Shown: positions 1-5,097 of the stretch, in pieces
How positions within the stretch are numbered: position 1 is the first letter of the stretch
Layout of the letters: each line of letters starts with the position of its first letter
Assembly (NCBI GenBank): GCA_017880705.1
Contig: JADGRS010000264.1
Span: 1 to 5,097 of the forward strand
Source: Burkholderiales bacterium
GTDB lineage: Bacteria; Pseudomonadota; Gammaproteobacteria; Burkholderiales; Usitatibacteraceae
Reading direction: 5' to 3'
DNA length: 5,097 nt
Notes under the pieces: generated by a model
The model's input: the letters and a program-made list of their open reading frames with translations, nothing else
Told to the model about the DNA's origin: nothing
The model's database searches: none
Made by a program: the position numbers and the translations under genes

Positions 1-821
1 CGTTCATCCAGACCGACGTCGCGGTGAACCCGGGCAACTCCGGCGGCCCGCTCCTCAACATGCGCGGCGAAGTGATCGGCATCAATTCGCAGATCTTCTC
101 GCGCACCGGCAGCTTCGCGGGCATCTCGTTCGCGATCCCGATCGACTACGCCTTCAACGTCGCCGACCAGATCATGAAGACGGGCCACGTCACGCGCGGG
201 CGCATCGGCGTGAGCATCCAGAACGTGAGCCGCGACCTCGCCGACAGCCTCGGGCTCGGCAAGGCCGACGGCGCCGTGGTGGGCTCGGTCGAGGCCGATT
301 CCCCGGCGTCCAGGGCGGGCCTGGAAGCGGGCGACGTCATCACGAAGATCGACGGGCGCGGAGTGGAAGGCTCGGCGGACCTGTCGCGCACCATCCGTTC
401 GTTGAAGCCCGGCAGCAAGGTGGCGCTCACTGTGTGGCGCAGCGGCAAGACGCGCGACTTCCCGGTGACGATCGCGGAATTCAAGGACGAGGACACGGCC
501 AAGGTCGCGTCGGCCAAGGTCTCGGGCAAGGAGCCCGCGAAGGTGGACAAGCTCGGCCTCGCCGTGAAGGAAGTCCCGGCGGAGCAGAAGAAGGCCCTCA
601 AGATCACCGGCGGCGTCGCGGTCGAGGCGGTCGATGGCGCGGCGCAAGCCGCGGGAGTGGACCTGGGCGACGTGATCCTGCGCGTGAACAACACCGAGAT
701 CACCGGCGTGAAGTCGTTCAACGAAGCGGTGGCGAAGCTCGACATCAAGAAGCCCGTCGCGCTCCTCATCAAGAGCGAGGATGGTCAGCGCTACATCACG
801 TTCCGCCCGGAAGTCGGTTGA
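1..821 (+). CDS. HtrA/DegP (MucD-like) periplasmic serine endoprotease, 3' part
   Basis: This is a protease and chaperone of the HtrA family, which degrades misfolded envelope proteins in the periplasm. The gene is cut by the left edge; reading opens at position 3 and runs 272 codons to a TGA. The fragment begins [19 protein letters not shown], the family's catalytic serine block, with the nucleophile Ser at fragment residue 13 (bases 39-41). The catalytic His and Asp and any signal peptide lie upstream, outside the window. Two PDZ domains follow. PDZ1 is about residues 66-158, with carboxylate-binding loop RIGV at 67-70 and the conserved [14 protein letters not shown] block. A Lys/Ala-rich linker covers about 159-181. 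PDZ2 is about 183-270, with LGLAV and [14 protein letters not shown]. Two PDZ domains favour DegP/DegQ/MucD over the one-PDZ DegS. A MucD-type assignment, often encoded near rpoE-mucAB, is inferred from the downstream order. The GTG at 24 is an internal valine, not the start. Confidence 0.95.
   Translation, partial: FIQTDVAVNPGNSGGPLLNMRGEVIGINSQIFSRTGSFAGISFAIPIDYAFNVADQIMKTGHVTRGRIGVSIQNVSRDLADSLGLGKADGAVVGSVEADSPASRAGLEAGDVITKIDGRGVEGSADLSRTIRSLKPGSKVALTVWRSGKTRDFPVTIAEFKDEDTAKVASAKVSGKEPAKVDKLGLAVKEVPAEQKKALKITGGVAVEAVDGAAQAAGVDLGDVILRVNNTEITGVKSFNEAVAKLDIKKPVALLIKSEDGQRYITFRPEVG
809..813 (+). promoter_or_regulatory. Ribosome binding site for the TTG-initiated glutaredoxin-like gene
   Basis: GGAAG lies four bases before the TTG at 818, inside the last codons of the protease gene. 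It is a modest Shine-Dalgarno match with slightly short spacing. It supports the TTG start because no in-frame ATG or GTG lies close upstream, and the first downstream ATG (875-877) falls after the CxxC motif. Confidence 0.5.
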
Positions 822-1066
822 TCAAGCCGAAGCTGACCGTCCTGAGCCGCACGTATTGCCACCTTTGCGAGGACATGATCGCGGCCCTGGAGCAGTTCCA
901 GGGCCGCTATTCGTTCGAGATCGAGGTGGTGGACGTCGACAGCCATCCCCGCCTCGAGGAAAAGTGGGGCGACAAGGTCCCGGTGCTCCTCGACGGCGAT
1001 CGCGAGCTGTGCCACTACTTCCTCGACATCGACGTCCTGGATGCGCGCCTGGCGCGGATGAAGTAA
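818..1066 (+). CDS. Small glutaredoxin-like thioredoxin-fold protein (Glrx-like/DUF836 type)
   Basis: This is an 82-residue cytosolic protein of the glutaredoxin-like family (Pfam Glrx-like, formerly DUF836), a probable thiol-disulfide oxidoreductase whose physiological partner is unknown. The first strand, [16 protein letters not shown], carries the redox motif C14-H-L-C17. The expected cis-proline follows at Pro55 in [13 protein letters not shown], and the protein ends in a short helix. A third cysteine, Cys65, sits in the segment after the cis-proline strand. The start is inferred to be the TTG at 818, which shares four bases (TTGA) with the protease stop codon, so translation is probably coupled to the protease gene. 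The length is typical of these minimal thioredoxin folds. A gene of this type commonly sits between the mucD-like gene and lepA in betaproteobacteria, which supports the call. The gene is followed within 15 bases by a terminator, so it appears to close its transcription unit. Confidence 0.88.
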   Translation: MIKPKLTVLSRTYCHLCEDMIAALEQFQGRYSFEIEVVDVDSHPRLEEKWGDKVPVLLDGDRELCHYFLDIDVLDARLARMK

Positions 1067-1079
1067 AATGTTGCACCGC

Positions 1080-1106
1080 AAAAGGGCACTCCCAGGTGCC
1101 CTTTTT
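1080..1106 (+). terminator. Intrinsic (rho-independent) terminator after the glutaredoxin-like gene
   Basis: A perfect 10-bp stem, AAAAGGGCAC (1080-1089) with GTGCCCTTTT (1096-1105), encloses a six-base loop TCCCAG and ends in five T residues (1102-1106). It starts 14 bases past the TAA of the preceding gene and lies 69 bases before lepA. Because the left arm begins with four A residues, the element could also stop transcription coming from the right, although no convergent gene is present. It marks a likely end of the protease/glutaredoxin unit and implies a separate start, or read-through, for lepA. Confidence 0.9.
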
Positions 1107-1143
1107 CGTTGCCGATTTCGTTTCCTACGGCCCGGCAACGAAA
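1104..1143 (+). repeat. Perfect 11-bp inverted repeat in the lepA leader
   Basis: TTTCGTTGCCG (1104-1114) is the exact reverse complement of CGGCAACGAAA (1133-1143), separated by 18 bases. The left arm begins inside the T-tract of the preceding terminator, and the last two pairs of the terminator stem compete with the first two pairs of this one. The left-arm heptamer TTTCGTT recurs in the loop at 1116-1122, so the right arm AACGAAA could pair with either copy. It may be a leader hairpin of the lepA mRNA or a spaced operator. The pairing is seen directly; the function is not known. Confidence 0.6.
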
Positions 1144-1174
1144 CGGCAGCACGAGGCAGCGCCAAGACGAGTCC

Positions 1175-2968
1175 ATGGACCACATCCGCAACTTCTCCAT
1201 CATCGCCCACATCGACCACGGCAAGTCCACGCTCGCCGACCGCCTCATCGAGCGCACCGGGGGCCTGTCGTCGCGCGAGATGGAGTCGCAGGTGCTCGAT
1301 TCCATGGACCTCGAGCGCGAGCGCGGCATCACCATCAAGGCGCAGACCGCGGCCCTCAAGTACACCGCGCGGGACGGACGCGTGTACGACCTGAACCTCA
1401 TCGATACGCCGGGCCACGTGGACTTCTCCTACGAGGTGTCGCGCTCGCTCTCGGCGTGCGAGGGCGCGCTCCTGGTGGTCGATGCGTCCCAGGGCGTCGA
1501 GGCGCAGACGGTGGCCAACTGCTACACCGCGACCGAGCTCGGCGTGACGGTGGTCCCGGTGCTGAACAAGATCGACCTGCCGTCGGCGCAGCCCGAGCGC
1601 GTCATCCACGAGATCGAGGACGTGATCGGGATCGACGCCACCGACGCGGTGTACACGAGCGCGAAGACGGGCGAGGGCATCGACGACGTCCTGGAAGCGG
1701 TCATCGCGCGCATCCCGCCCCCCAAGGGCGATCCCGAGGCGCCGCTGAAGGCGCTCATCATCGACTCGTGGTTCGACAACTACGTGGGCGTGGTGATGCT
1801 GGTGCGGATGGTCGACGGCGTCCTGAAGCCGAAGGATCGCATCAAGCTCATGGCGACCGGCGCGCTGCACCTCACCGAGCAGGTGGGCGTCTTCACGCCG
1901 AAGTCGGTGTCGCGCGACAGCCTCTCGGCGGGCGGCGTGGGATTCGTGATCGCCGGCATCAAGGACCTGAAGGACGCGAAGGTCGGCGACACCGTCACCA
2001 TGGCCGATCGCCCCGCCGCGCAGGCACTGCCCGGCTTCAAGGAGATCCAGCCGCAGGTGTTCGCGGGCCTGTATCCGGTGGAGTCGAACCGCTACGAGGC
2101 GCTGCGCGACGCGCTCGCCAAGCTGCAGCTGAACGACTCGAGCCTGCGCTACGAGCCGGAGACTTCCCAGGCGCTCGGCTTCGGCTTCCGCTGCGGGTTC
2201 CTCGGCCTCCTGCACATGGACATCGTGCAGGAGCGCCTCGAGCGCGAGTACGACATGGAGCTCATCACCACGGCGCCGACCGTGGTGTACCAGGTGGCCC
2301 AGCGCGACGGGACGGTGATCGAGATCGACAATCCGTCGAAGCTGCCGGACCCGTCGAAGATCGAGGAGATCCGCGAGCCCATCATCCGCGCCACCATCAT
2401 CATGCCCCAGGAGTACGTCGGCCCGGTCATGACGCTTTGCGAGCTGAAGCGCGGCGTGCAGGTGAACATGCACTACGTCGGGCGGCAGGTGATCCTCACC
2501 TACGACATGCCGCTGAACGAGATCGTGATGGACTTCTTCGACAAGCTGAAGAGCAACTCGCGCGGCTACGCTTCGCTCGACTACGAGTTCAAGGAGTTCC
2601 GCGCGGGCGACCTCGTGCGGCTCGACATCCTCATCAACGGCGACAAGGTCGATGCGCTCTCGCTCATCGTGCACCGCGAGACCGCCAAGTACCGCGGGCG
2701 CGACCTCGCTTCGCGCATGCGAAGCCTCATCCCGCGCCAGATGTTCGACGTGGCGGTGCAGGCGGCGATCGGCTCCGACGTCGTGGCGCGGGAGAACATC
2801 AAGGCGCTGCGCAAGAACGTCCTCGCCAAGTGCTACGGCGGCGACATCACGAGGAAGAGGAAGCTCCTCGAGAAGCAGAAAGCCGGCAAGAAGCGCATGA
2901 AGCAGGTGGGCAACGTCGAGATTCCCCAGGAGGCGTTCCTCGCCATCCTTCAAGTGGAGAGCAAGTGA
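1175..2968 (+). CDS. lepA: Elongation factor 4 (LepA), ribosome-associated translational GTPase
   Basis: LepA/EF4 is an EF-G-like GTPase that binds the ribosome. Back-translocation and a role in initiation or 30S maturation have both been proposed for it. The protein has 597 residues against 599 in E. coli. GTPase motifs are all present: G1 AHIDHGKS (11-18), G2 with RGIT (50-53), G3 DTPGH (77-81), G4 NKID (131-134) and G5 SAK (162-164), with the catalytic-type His81. Domain II follows at about 190-280. The EF-G III/V-like domains include the family block [16 protein letters not shown] (336-351). The LepA-specific C-terminal domain covers about 485-597 and includes the basic stretch [16 protein letters not shown]. 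The ATG at 1175 is chosen because [19 protein letters not shown] is the conserved N-terminus; upstream in-frame codons are not conserved-looking. Its ribosome binding site is weak (AAGACGAG, ending close to the ATG). It is the first gene after the terminator. No clear sigma-70 promoter is visible in the 68 bases between terminator and start. Confidence 0.98.
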   Translation: MDHIRNFSIIAHIDHGKSTLADRLIERTGGLSSREMESQVLDSMDLERERGITIKAQTAALKYTARDGRVYDLNLIDTPGHVDFSYEVSRSLSACEGALLVVDASQGVEAQTVANCYTATELGVTVVPVLNKIDLPSAQPERVIHEIEDVIGIDATDAVYTSAKTGEGIDDVLEAVIARIPPPKGDPEAPLKALIIDSWFDNYVGVVMLVRMVDGVLKPKDRIKLMATGALHLTEQVGVFTPKSVSRDSLSAGGVGFVIAGIKDLKDAKVGDTVTMADRPAAQALPGFKEIQPQVFAGLYPVESNRYEALRDALAKLQLNDSSLRYEPETSQALGFGFRCGFLGLLHMDIVQERLEREYDMELITTAPTVVYQVAQRDGTVIEIDNPSKLPDPSKIEEIREPIIRATIIMPQEYVGPVMTLCELKRGVQVNMHYVGRQVILTYDMPLNEIVMDFFDKLKSNSRGYASLDYEFKEFRAGDLVRLDILINGDKVDALSLIVHRETAKYRGRDLASRMRSLIPRQMFDVAVQAAIGSDVVARENIKALRKNVLAKCYGGDITRKRKLLEKQKAGKKRMKQVGNVEIPQEAFLAILQVESK

Positions 2969-2972
2969 TGAC

Positions 2973-2980
2973 AGAGGAAG
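2973..2980 (+). promoter_or_regulatory. Shine-Dalgarno site of lepB
   Basis: AGAGGAAG lies in the 16-base lepA-lepB gap, with its AGGA core six bases before the lepB ATG at 2985. It is a good match and fixes the lepB start. A six-codon frame (2968-2988) runs through it; see the findings. Confidence 0.75.
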
Positions 2981-2984
2981 CGAA

Positions 2985-3968
2985 ATGACGCAGGGCGGAC
3001 TCGACTGGGAAATGATCGCGATGGTCGCCGCGTCGGCGAGCGCCGCGGTGATCGGGTGGGACTGGGTCGTCGCCCGCGGCGGCGCGGAGCGCTCCGACAC
3101 GCGCAAGGGCATCCTCGAGATCGCATGGCCGGTGCTGTTCATCGCGGCGATGGGCCTGCTCCTGAAATTCACCGACTTCGCGGCGGTGTTGCTCCTCGCC
3201 GCGATCATCACGGGGCTCCTGTGGCTCTTCGACGCGCAGTGGGCGCGCAAGCGCCGCACCGCGGGCGAGCCCGAGCCGGTCGTGGTGGACATGGCGCGCG
3301 CCTTCTTCCCCGTGATCGTCGTGGTGTTCCTCATCCGCTCGTTCTGGGTCGAGCCGTTCAAGATTCCCTCGGGCTCGATGAAGCCGACGCTCCTGGTGGG
3401 CGACTTCATCCTCGTGAACAAGTACACCTACGGCATCCGCATCCCGGTCATCAACAAGAAGGTGATCGAGGTGAACCCGCTCGCGCGCGGCGACGTGGTG
3501 GTGTTCCGCTATCCGGCCGATCCCAGCGTCGACTACATCAAGCGCGTGGTGGGCCTGCCCGGGGACAAGGTGGTCTATCGCGGCAAGCGCCTCACCATCA
3601 ACGACGAGCCGATCGCCGTTCAGGGCGCCGGCTTCTACACCGACGCGGAATTGAACTACCTGCGATTGCCGAGCTTCACCGAGAAGCTCGGGACCCACAA
3701 CCACCAGATGATGATCGTCCCGGCGCAGCCGCCCGTCGATCTCGCGCAGGTGCGGCAGTTCGCCCATAGGGAAAATTGCGAATACAATGACGACGGTTTC
3801 AGCTGCACGGTCCCCGCGGGCCACTATTTCATGATGGGCGACAACCGCGACCAGAGCAGCGACAGCCGCTACTGGGGATTCGTGCCCGACGACCACATCA
3901 AGGGCCGCGCTTTCCTCGTCTGGATGAACTTCGGGGACTTCAAGCCGATCGGCAATGGCAGCGAATGA
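2985..3968 (+). CDS. lepB: Signal peptidase I (leader peptidase)
   Basis: This inner-membrane serine peptidase removes signal peptides from Sec- and Tat-exported preproteins, with its active site on the periplasmic face. It has 327 residues, close to E. coli LepB (324). The catalytic Ser131 is in IPSGSMKPTLLVGD (box B), the general-base Lys186 is in YIKRVVGLPGD (box D), and box E is GDNRDQSSDSRYWGFV (285-300). Four hydrophobic stretches are visible at about 9-30, 45-61, 65-83 and 104-120. The basic loops 31-41 and 86-91 would be cytoplasmic, which puts the catalytic domain in the periplasm. Cys265 and Cys274 are spaced so that they could form the periplasmic disulfide known for the E. coli enzyme. 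It begins 16 bases after lepA with a good ribosome binding site and shares its stop region with the next frame. No truncation or missing catalytic residue is seen. Confidence 0.97.
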   Translation: MTQGGLDWEMIAMVAASASAAVIGWDWVVARGGAERSDTRKGILEIAWPVLFIAAMGLLLKFTDFAAVLLLAAIITGLLWLFDAQWARKRRTAGEPEPVVVDMARAFFPVIVVVFLIRSFWVEPFKIPSGSMKPTLLVGDFILVNKYTYGIRIPVINKKVIEVNPLARGDVVVFRYPADPSVDYIKRVVGLPGDKVVYRGKRLTINDEPIAVQGAGFYTDAELNYLRLPSFTEKLGTHNHQMMIVPAQPPVDLAQVRQFAHRENCEYNDDGFSCTVPAGHYFMMGDNRDQSSDSRYWGFVPDDHIKGRAFLVWMNFGDFKPIGNGSE

Positions 3969-3985
3969 CGGCCAATAGGAAGCGT

Positions 3986-3992
3986 GAGGGGG
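3986..3992 (+). promoter_or_regulatory. Shine-Dalgarno site that decides the DUF4845 gene start
   Basis: GAGGGGG ends five bases before the ATG at 3998. It favours that ATG over the in-frame ATG at 3965, which overlaps the lepB stop (ATGA) and would add eleven mostly polar residues ahead of the membrane segment. Confidence 0.65.
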
Positions 3993-3997
3993 TCTAC

Positions 3998-4351
3998 ATG
4001 GTGAAGCAACGCGGCGTCTCGTTGATGGGACTGATCGTCACGCTCTGCGTGCTGGGCTTCCTCGCCGTCATGGCTGCCAAGCTCATGCCGGCCTACATCG
4101 AGTACTTCGCGGTGAAGAAGATGTTCTCGGCCATGGACCAAGACGGCACCCTCAAGGGGACGGTGCGCGACATCCGCCGGGCCTTCGACACGCGCAACGC
4201 GATCGAGGACGTGAAGAGCGTGAAGGGCGAGGACCTCGAGATCACCAAGGAGGGCGGCGAGACGGTGATCACGGCAACGTGGTCGAGCAAGGTCTCGATG
4301 GTGAGCAATGTCTCGGCGTGCCTCGACTTCATGGTGACTACCTCGAAGTGA
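3998..4351 (+). CDS. DUF4845 family single-pass membrane protein, function unknown
   Basis: This is a 117-residue protein matching the DUF4845 pattern, known from beta- and gammaproteobacteria between lepB and rnc; no function is established. A short basic N-terminus (MVKQRG) leads into one hydrophobic helix, about residues 7-28, followed by KLMPAYIEYFAVKKMF, which is characteristic of the family. The rest, about residues 42-117, is a charged soluble domain, probably periplasmic, with predicted alternating helix and strand (RDIRRAFDTRNAIEDV, then EDLEITKEGGETVITATW). The N-terminus resembles a type IV prepilin (QRG then VSLMGLIVTL) but has Gly instead of Glu at position +5. The ATG at 3998 is preferred for its strong ribosome binding site; the alternative start is 3965. 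The stop overlaps the rnc start by four bases. The position between a membrane peptidase and an RNase is conserved, but the reason is not known. Confidence 0.87.
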   Translation: MVKQRGVSLMGLIVTLCVLGFLAVMAAKLMPAYIEYFAVKKMFSAMDQDGTLKGTVRDIRRAFDTRNAIEDVKSVKGEDLEITKEGGETVITATWSSKVSMVSNVSACLDFMVTTSK

Positions 4352-5070
4352 CACGCAAGGCGGCGCGCGGCGGCGAGGTCTCGGACCTCGCTCAGCTGGA
4401 AATGCGCCTGGGGCACCGGTTCCGCGATCCCGATCTCGCGCGGCAGGCGCTCACCCATCGCAGCTTCGGCACGCCCCACAACGAGCGCCTCGAGTTCCTC
4501 GGCGACGCGCTTCTCAACTGCTCGGTCGCGACGATCCTCTACGAGCGCTTCCCGCAACTGCCCGAGGGCGACCTCTCGCGATTGCGCGCGGCGCTCGTGA
4601 ACCAGCGGTCGCTTTCGGAGGTGGCGGTGAGGCTCGGGCTCGGGGACCGGCTGAGGCTCGGCGAAGGCGAGCTGAAGAGCGGAGGCTTTCGCCGGCCGTC
4701 GATCCTCGCCGATTCGCTCGAGGCGTTGCTCGGCGCGGTCTTCCTCGACGCCGGTTTCGAGGCGACGCGGGCGGTGGTCGCGACGCTTCTCACGGACAAG
4801 CTCGACAGCGCCGCCGACAAGCCCGTGGACAAGGATCCGAAGACGGCGTTGCAGGAGCACTTGCAGGGCCGCGGCCTCGCGCTGCCGCGCTATGCGGTGC
4901 AGAAGACCGAAGGCGAGGCGCACGAGCAGACCTTCATCGTCGAGTGCCGGGTGGACGACCTCGGCATCGTGGCGAGCGGGCAGGGAACGAGCCGGCGCGC
5001 GGCCGAGCAGGCTGCCGCGGAAGGCGTGCTGAAGGAACTGGAGAAGGCGCCGCGGCGCAAGAAGACATGA
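4348..5070 (+). CDS. rnc: Ribonuclease III
   Basis: RNase III cleaves double-stranded RNA with two-base 3' overhangs. It processes rRNA precursors and some mRNAs, acting as a cytoplasmic dimer with Mg2+. From the GTG at 4348 the protein is 240 residues (E. coli 226). The family signature NERLEFLGDALL is at 45-56. Metal-binding and catalytic residues by homology are Glu46, Glu49, Asp53, Glu73, Asp122 and Glu125, the last pair in ADSLEALLGAVFLDAGF. A linker at about 150-162 precedes the dsRNA-binding domain at 163-231, which starts DPKTALQEHLQGRGLALP and ends in the conserved basic SRRAAEQAAAEG. The start is inferred: GTG shares GTGA with the DUF4845 stop, and the ATG at 4402 would remove part of the first helix. 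The Shine-Dalgarno match is weak, so initiation probably depends on coupling. There is no separate leader of the kind RNase III cleaves to autoregulate rnc in E. coli. Confidence 0.97.
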   Translation: MTRKAARGGEVSDLAQLEMRLGHRFRDPDLARQALTHRSFGTPHNERLEFLGDALLNCSVATILYERFPQLPEGDLSRLRAALVNQRSLSEVAVRLGLGDRLRLGEGELKSGGFRRPSILADSLEALLGAVFLDAGFEATRAVVATLLTDKLDSAADKPVDKDPKTALQEHLQGRGLALPRYAVQKTEGEAHEQTFIVECRVDDLGIVASGQGTSRRAAEQAAAEGVLKELEKAPRRKKT

Positions 5071-5097
5071 AAGAAAAAGATCAGGTGCGAGCTGCAA
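5067..5097 (+). CDS. era: Start of a downstream gene, probably GTPase Era (partial)
   Basis: An ATG at 5067 overlaps the rnc TGA by four bases (ATGA) and opens a frame MKEKDQVRAA that is uninterrupted to the right edge. Only ten codons are visible, before any diagnostic GTPase motif. The assignment to Era, a 16S rRNA-binding GTPase needed for 30S maturation, rests only on the very common rnc-era order. A polar, poorly conserved N-terminal extension ahead of the G1 motif is compatible with Era. Confidence 0.5.
   Translation, partial: MKEKDQVRAA

Noticed and set aside
1064..1069. TAAAAT as a lepA promoter -10 element
   Set aside because: No -35-like hexamer lies 15-19 bases upstream, and initiation there would run straight into the terminator. 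It is mentioned only as a possibility in the findings.
1068..1394. Possible small gene beginning ATG at 1068 just after the glutaredoxin-like stop
   Set aside because: The frame runs through the terminator hairpin and then out of frame through lepA, giving a Ser/Arg/Thr-rich shadow with no ribosome binding site.
781..2988. Long plus-strand frame of 735 codons overlapping the glutaredoxin-like gene and lepA
   Set aside because: It is an Arg/Gly/Ala-rich out-of-frame reading of lepA. Only its last six codons touch a possible real signal, and these are treated separately as the lepA-lepB mini-frame.
791..3427. Very long open frame on the minus strand (878 codons) antisense to lepA and its neighbours
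   Set aside because: Its translation is repetitive in His, Arg, Asp, Val and Leu, as expected when a GC-rich gene with strong third-position bias is read in antisense. It crosses four real genes and shows no family motif.
2847..3896. Minus-strand frame of 349 codons opposite lepB
   Set aside because: Low-complexity His/Asp/Arg/Val composition, antisense to a confidently identified lepB; a codon-bias shadow.
4093..5097. Minus-strand frame of 334 codons opposite the DUF4845 gene and rnc, open at the right edge
   Set aside because: Arg/Leu/Glu-rich antisense reading without recognisable domains, lying entirely over well-supported genes.
1..5097. Mobile elements, CRISPR arrays, tRNA/rRNA genes, riboswitches, or a novel defence or biosynthetic system
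   Set aside because: No terminal repeats, transposase motifs, regularly spaced repeats, or tRNA-like folds were seen. Nearly all bases are taken up by recognisable housekeeping genes of even composition.

Overview
The window is GC-rich (roughly two thirds by eye). It carries a compact run of plus-strand housekeeping genes in this order: an HtrA/DegP-type protease (3' part only), a small glutaredoxin-like protein, lepA, lepB, a DUF4845 membrane protein, rnc, and the first ten codons of a further gene that is probably era. This order, with a MucD-like protease and a Glrx-like gene ahead of lepA-lepB-DUF4845-rnc-era, suggests a betaproteobacterium (Burkholderiales or Nitrosomonadales type). That placement rests on gene order and family resemblance and cannot be taken to genus from this sequence.

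Layout. Positions 1-821 hold the end of the serine protease domain, starting just before the catalytic Ser, and two PDZ domains. Positions 818-1066 hold an 82-residue thioredoxin-fold protein with a CHLC motif, which starts on a TTG that overlaps the protease stop. Positions 1067-1174 are the only real intergenic gap. It contains a strong intrinsic terminator (1080-1106) and, overlapping its T-tract, a perfect 11-bp inverted repeat (1104-1143). Positions 1175-2968 are lepA, 2985-3968 lepB, 3998-4351 the DUF4845 gene, 4348-5070 rnc, and the probable era start lies at 5067.

How the genes fit together. The first two genes belong to envelope quality control and thiol chemistry and form the end of an upstream transcription unit. 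After the terminator comes a tightly packed unit that joins translation (LepA/EF4), protein export (signal peptidase I), an uncharacterised single-pass membrane protein, and double-stranded RNA processing plus ribosome maturation (RNase III, probable Era). Several junctions are 4-nt start/stop overlaps (TTGA, GTGA, ATGA), which suggests translational coupling.

There is no sign of mobile elements, CRISPR arrays, tRNA or rRNA genes, or an undescribed multi-gene system. The observations most worth a second look are the terminator/inverted-repeat arrangement before lepA, the pilin-like N-terminus of the DUF4845 protein, the four-helix topology of LepB, and the unusual start sites.
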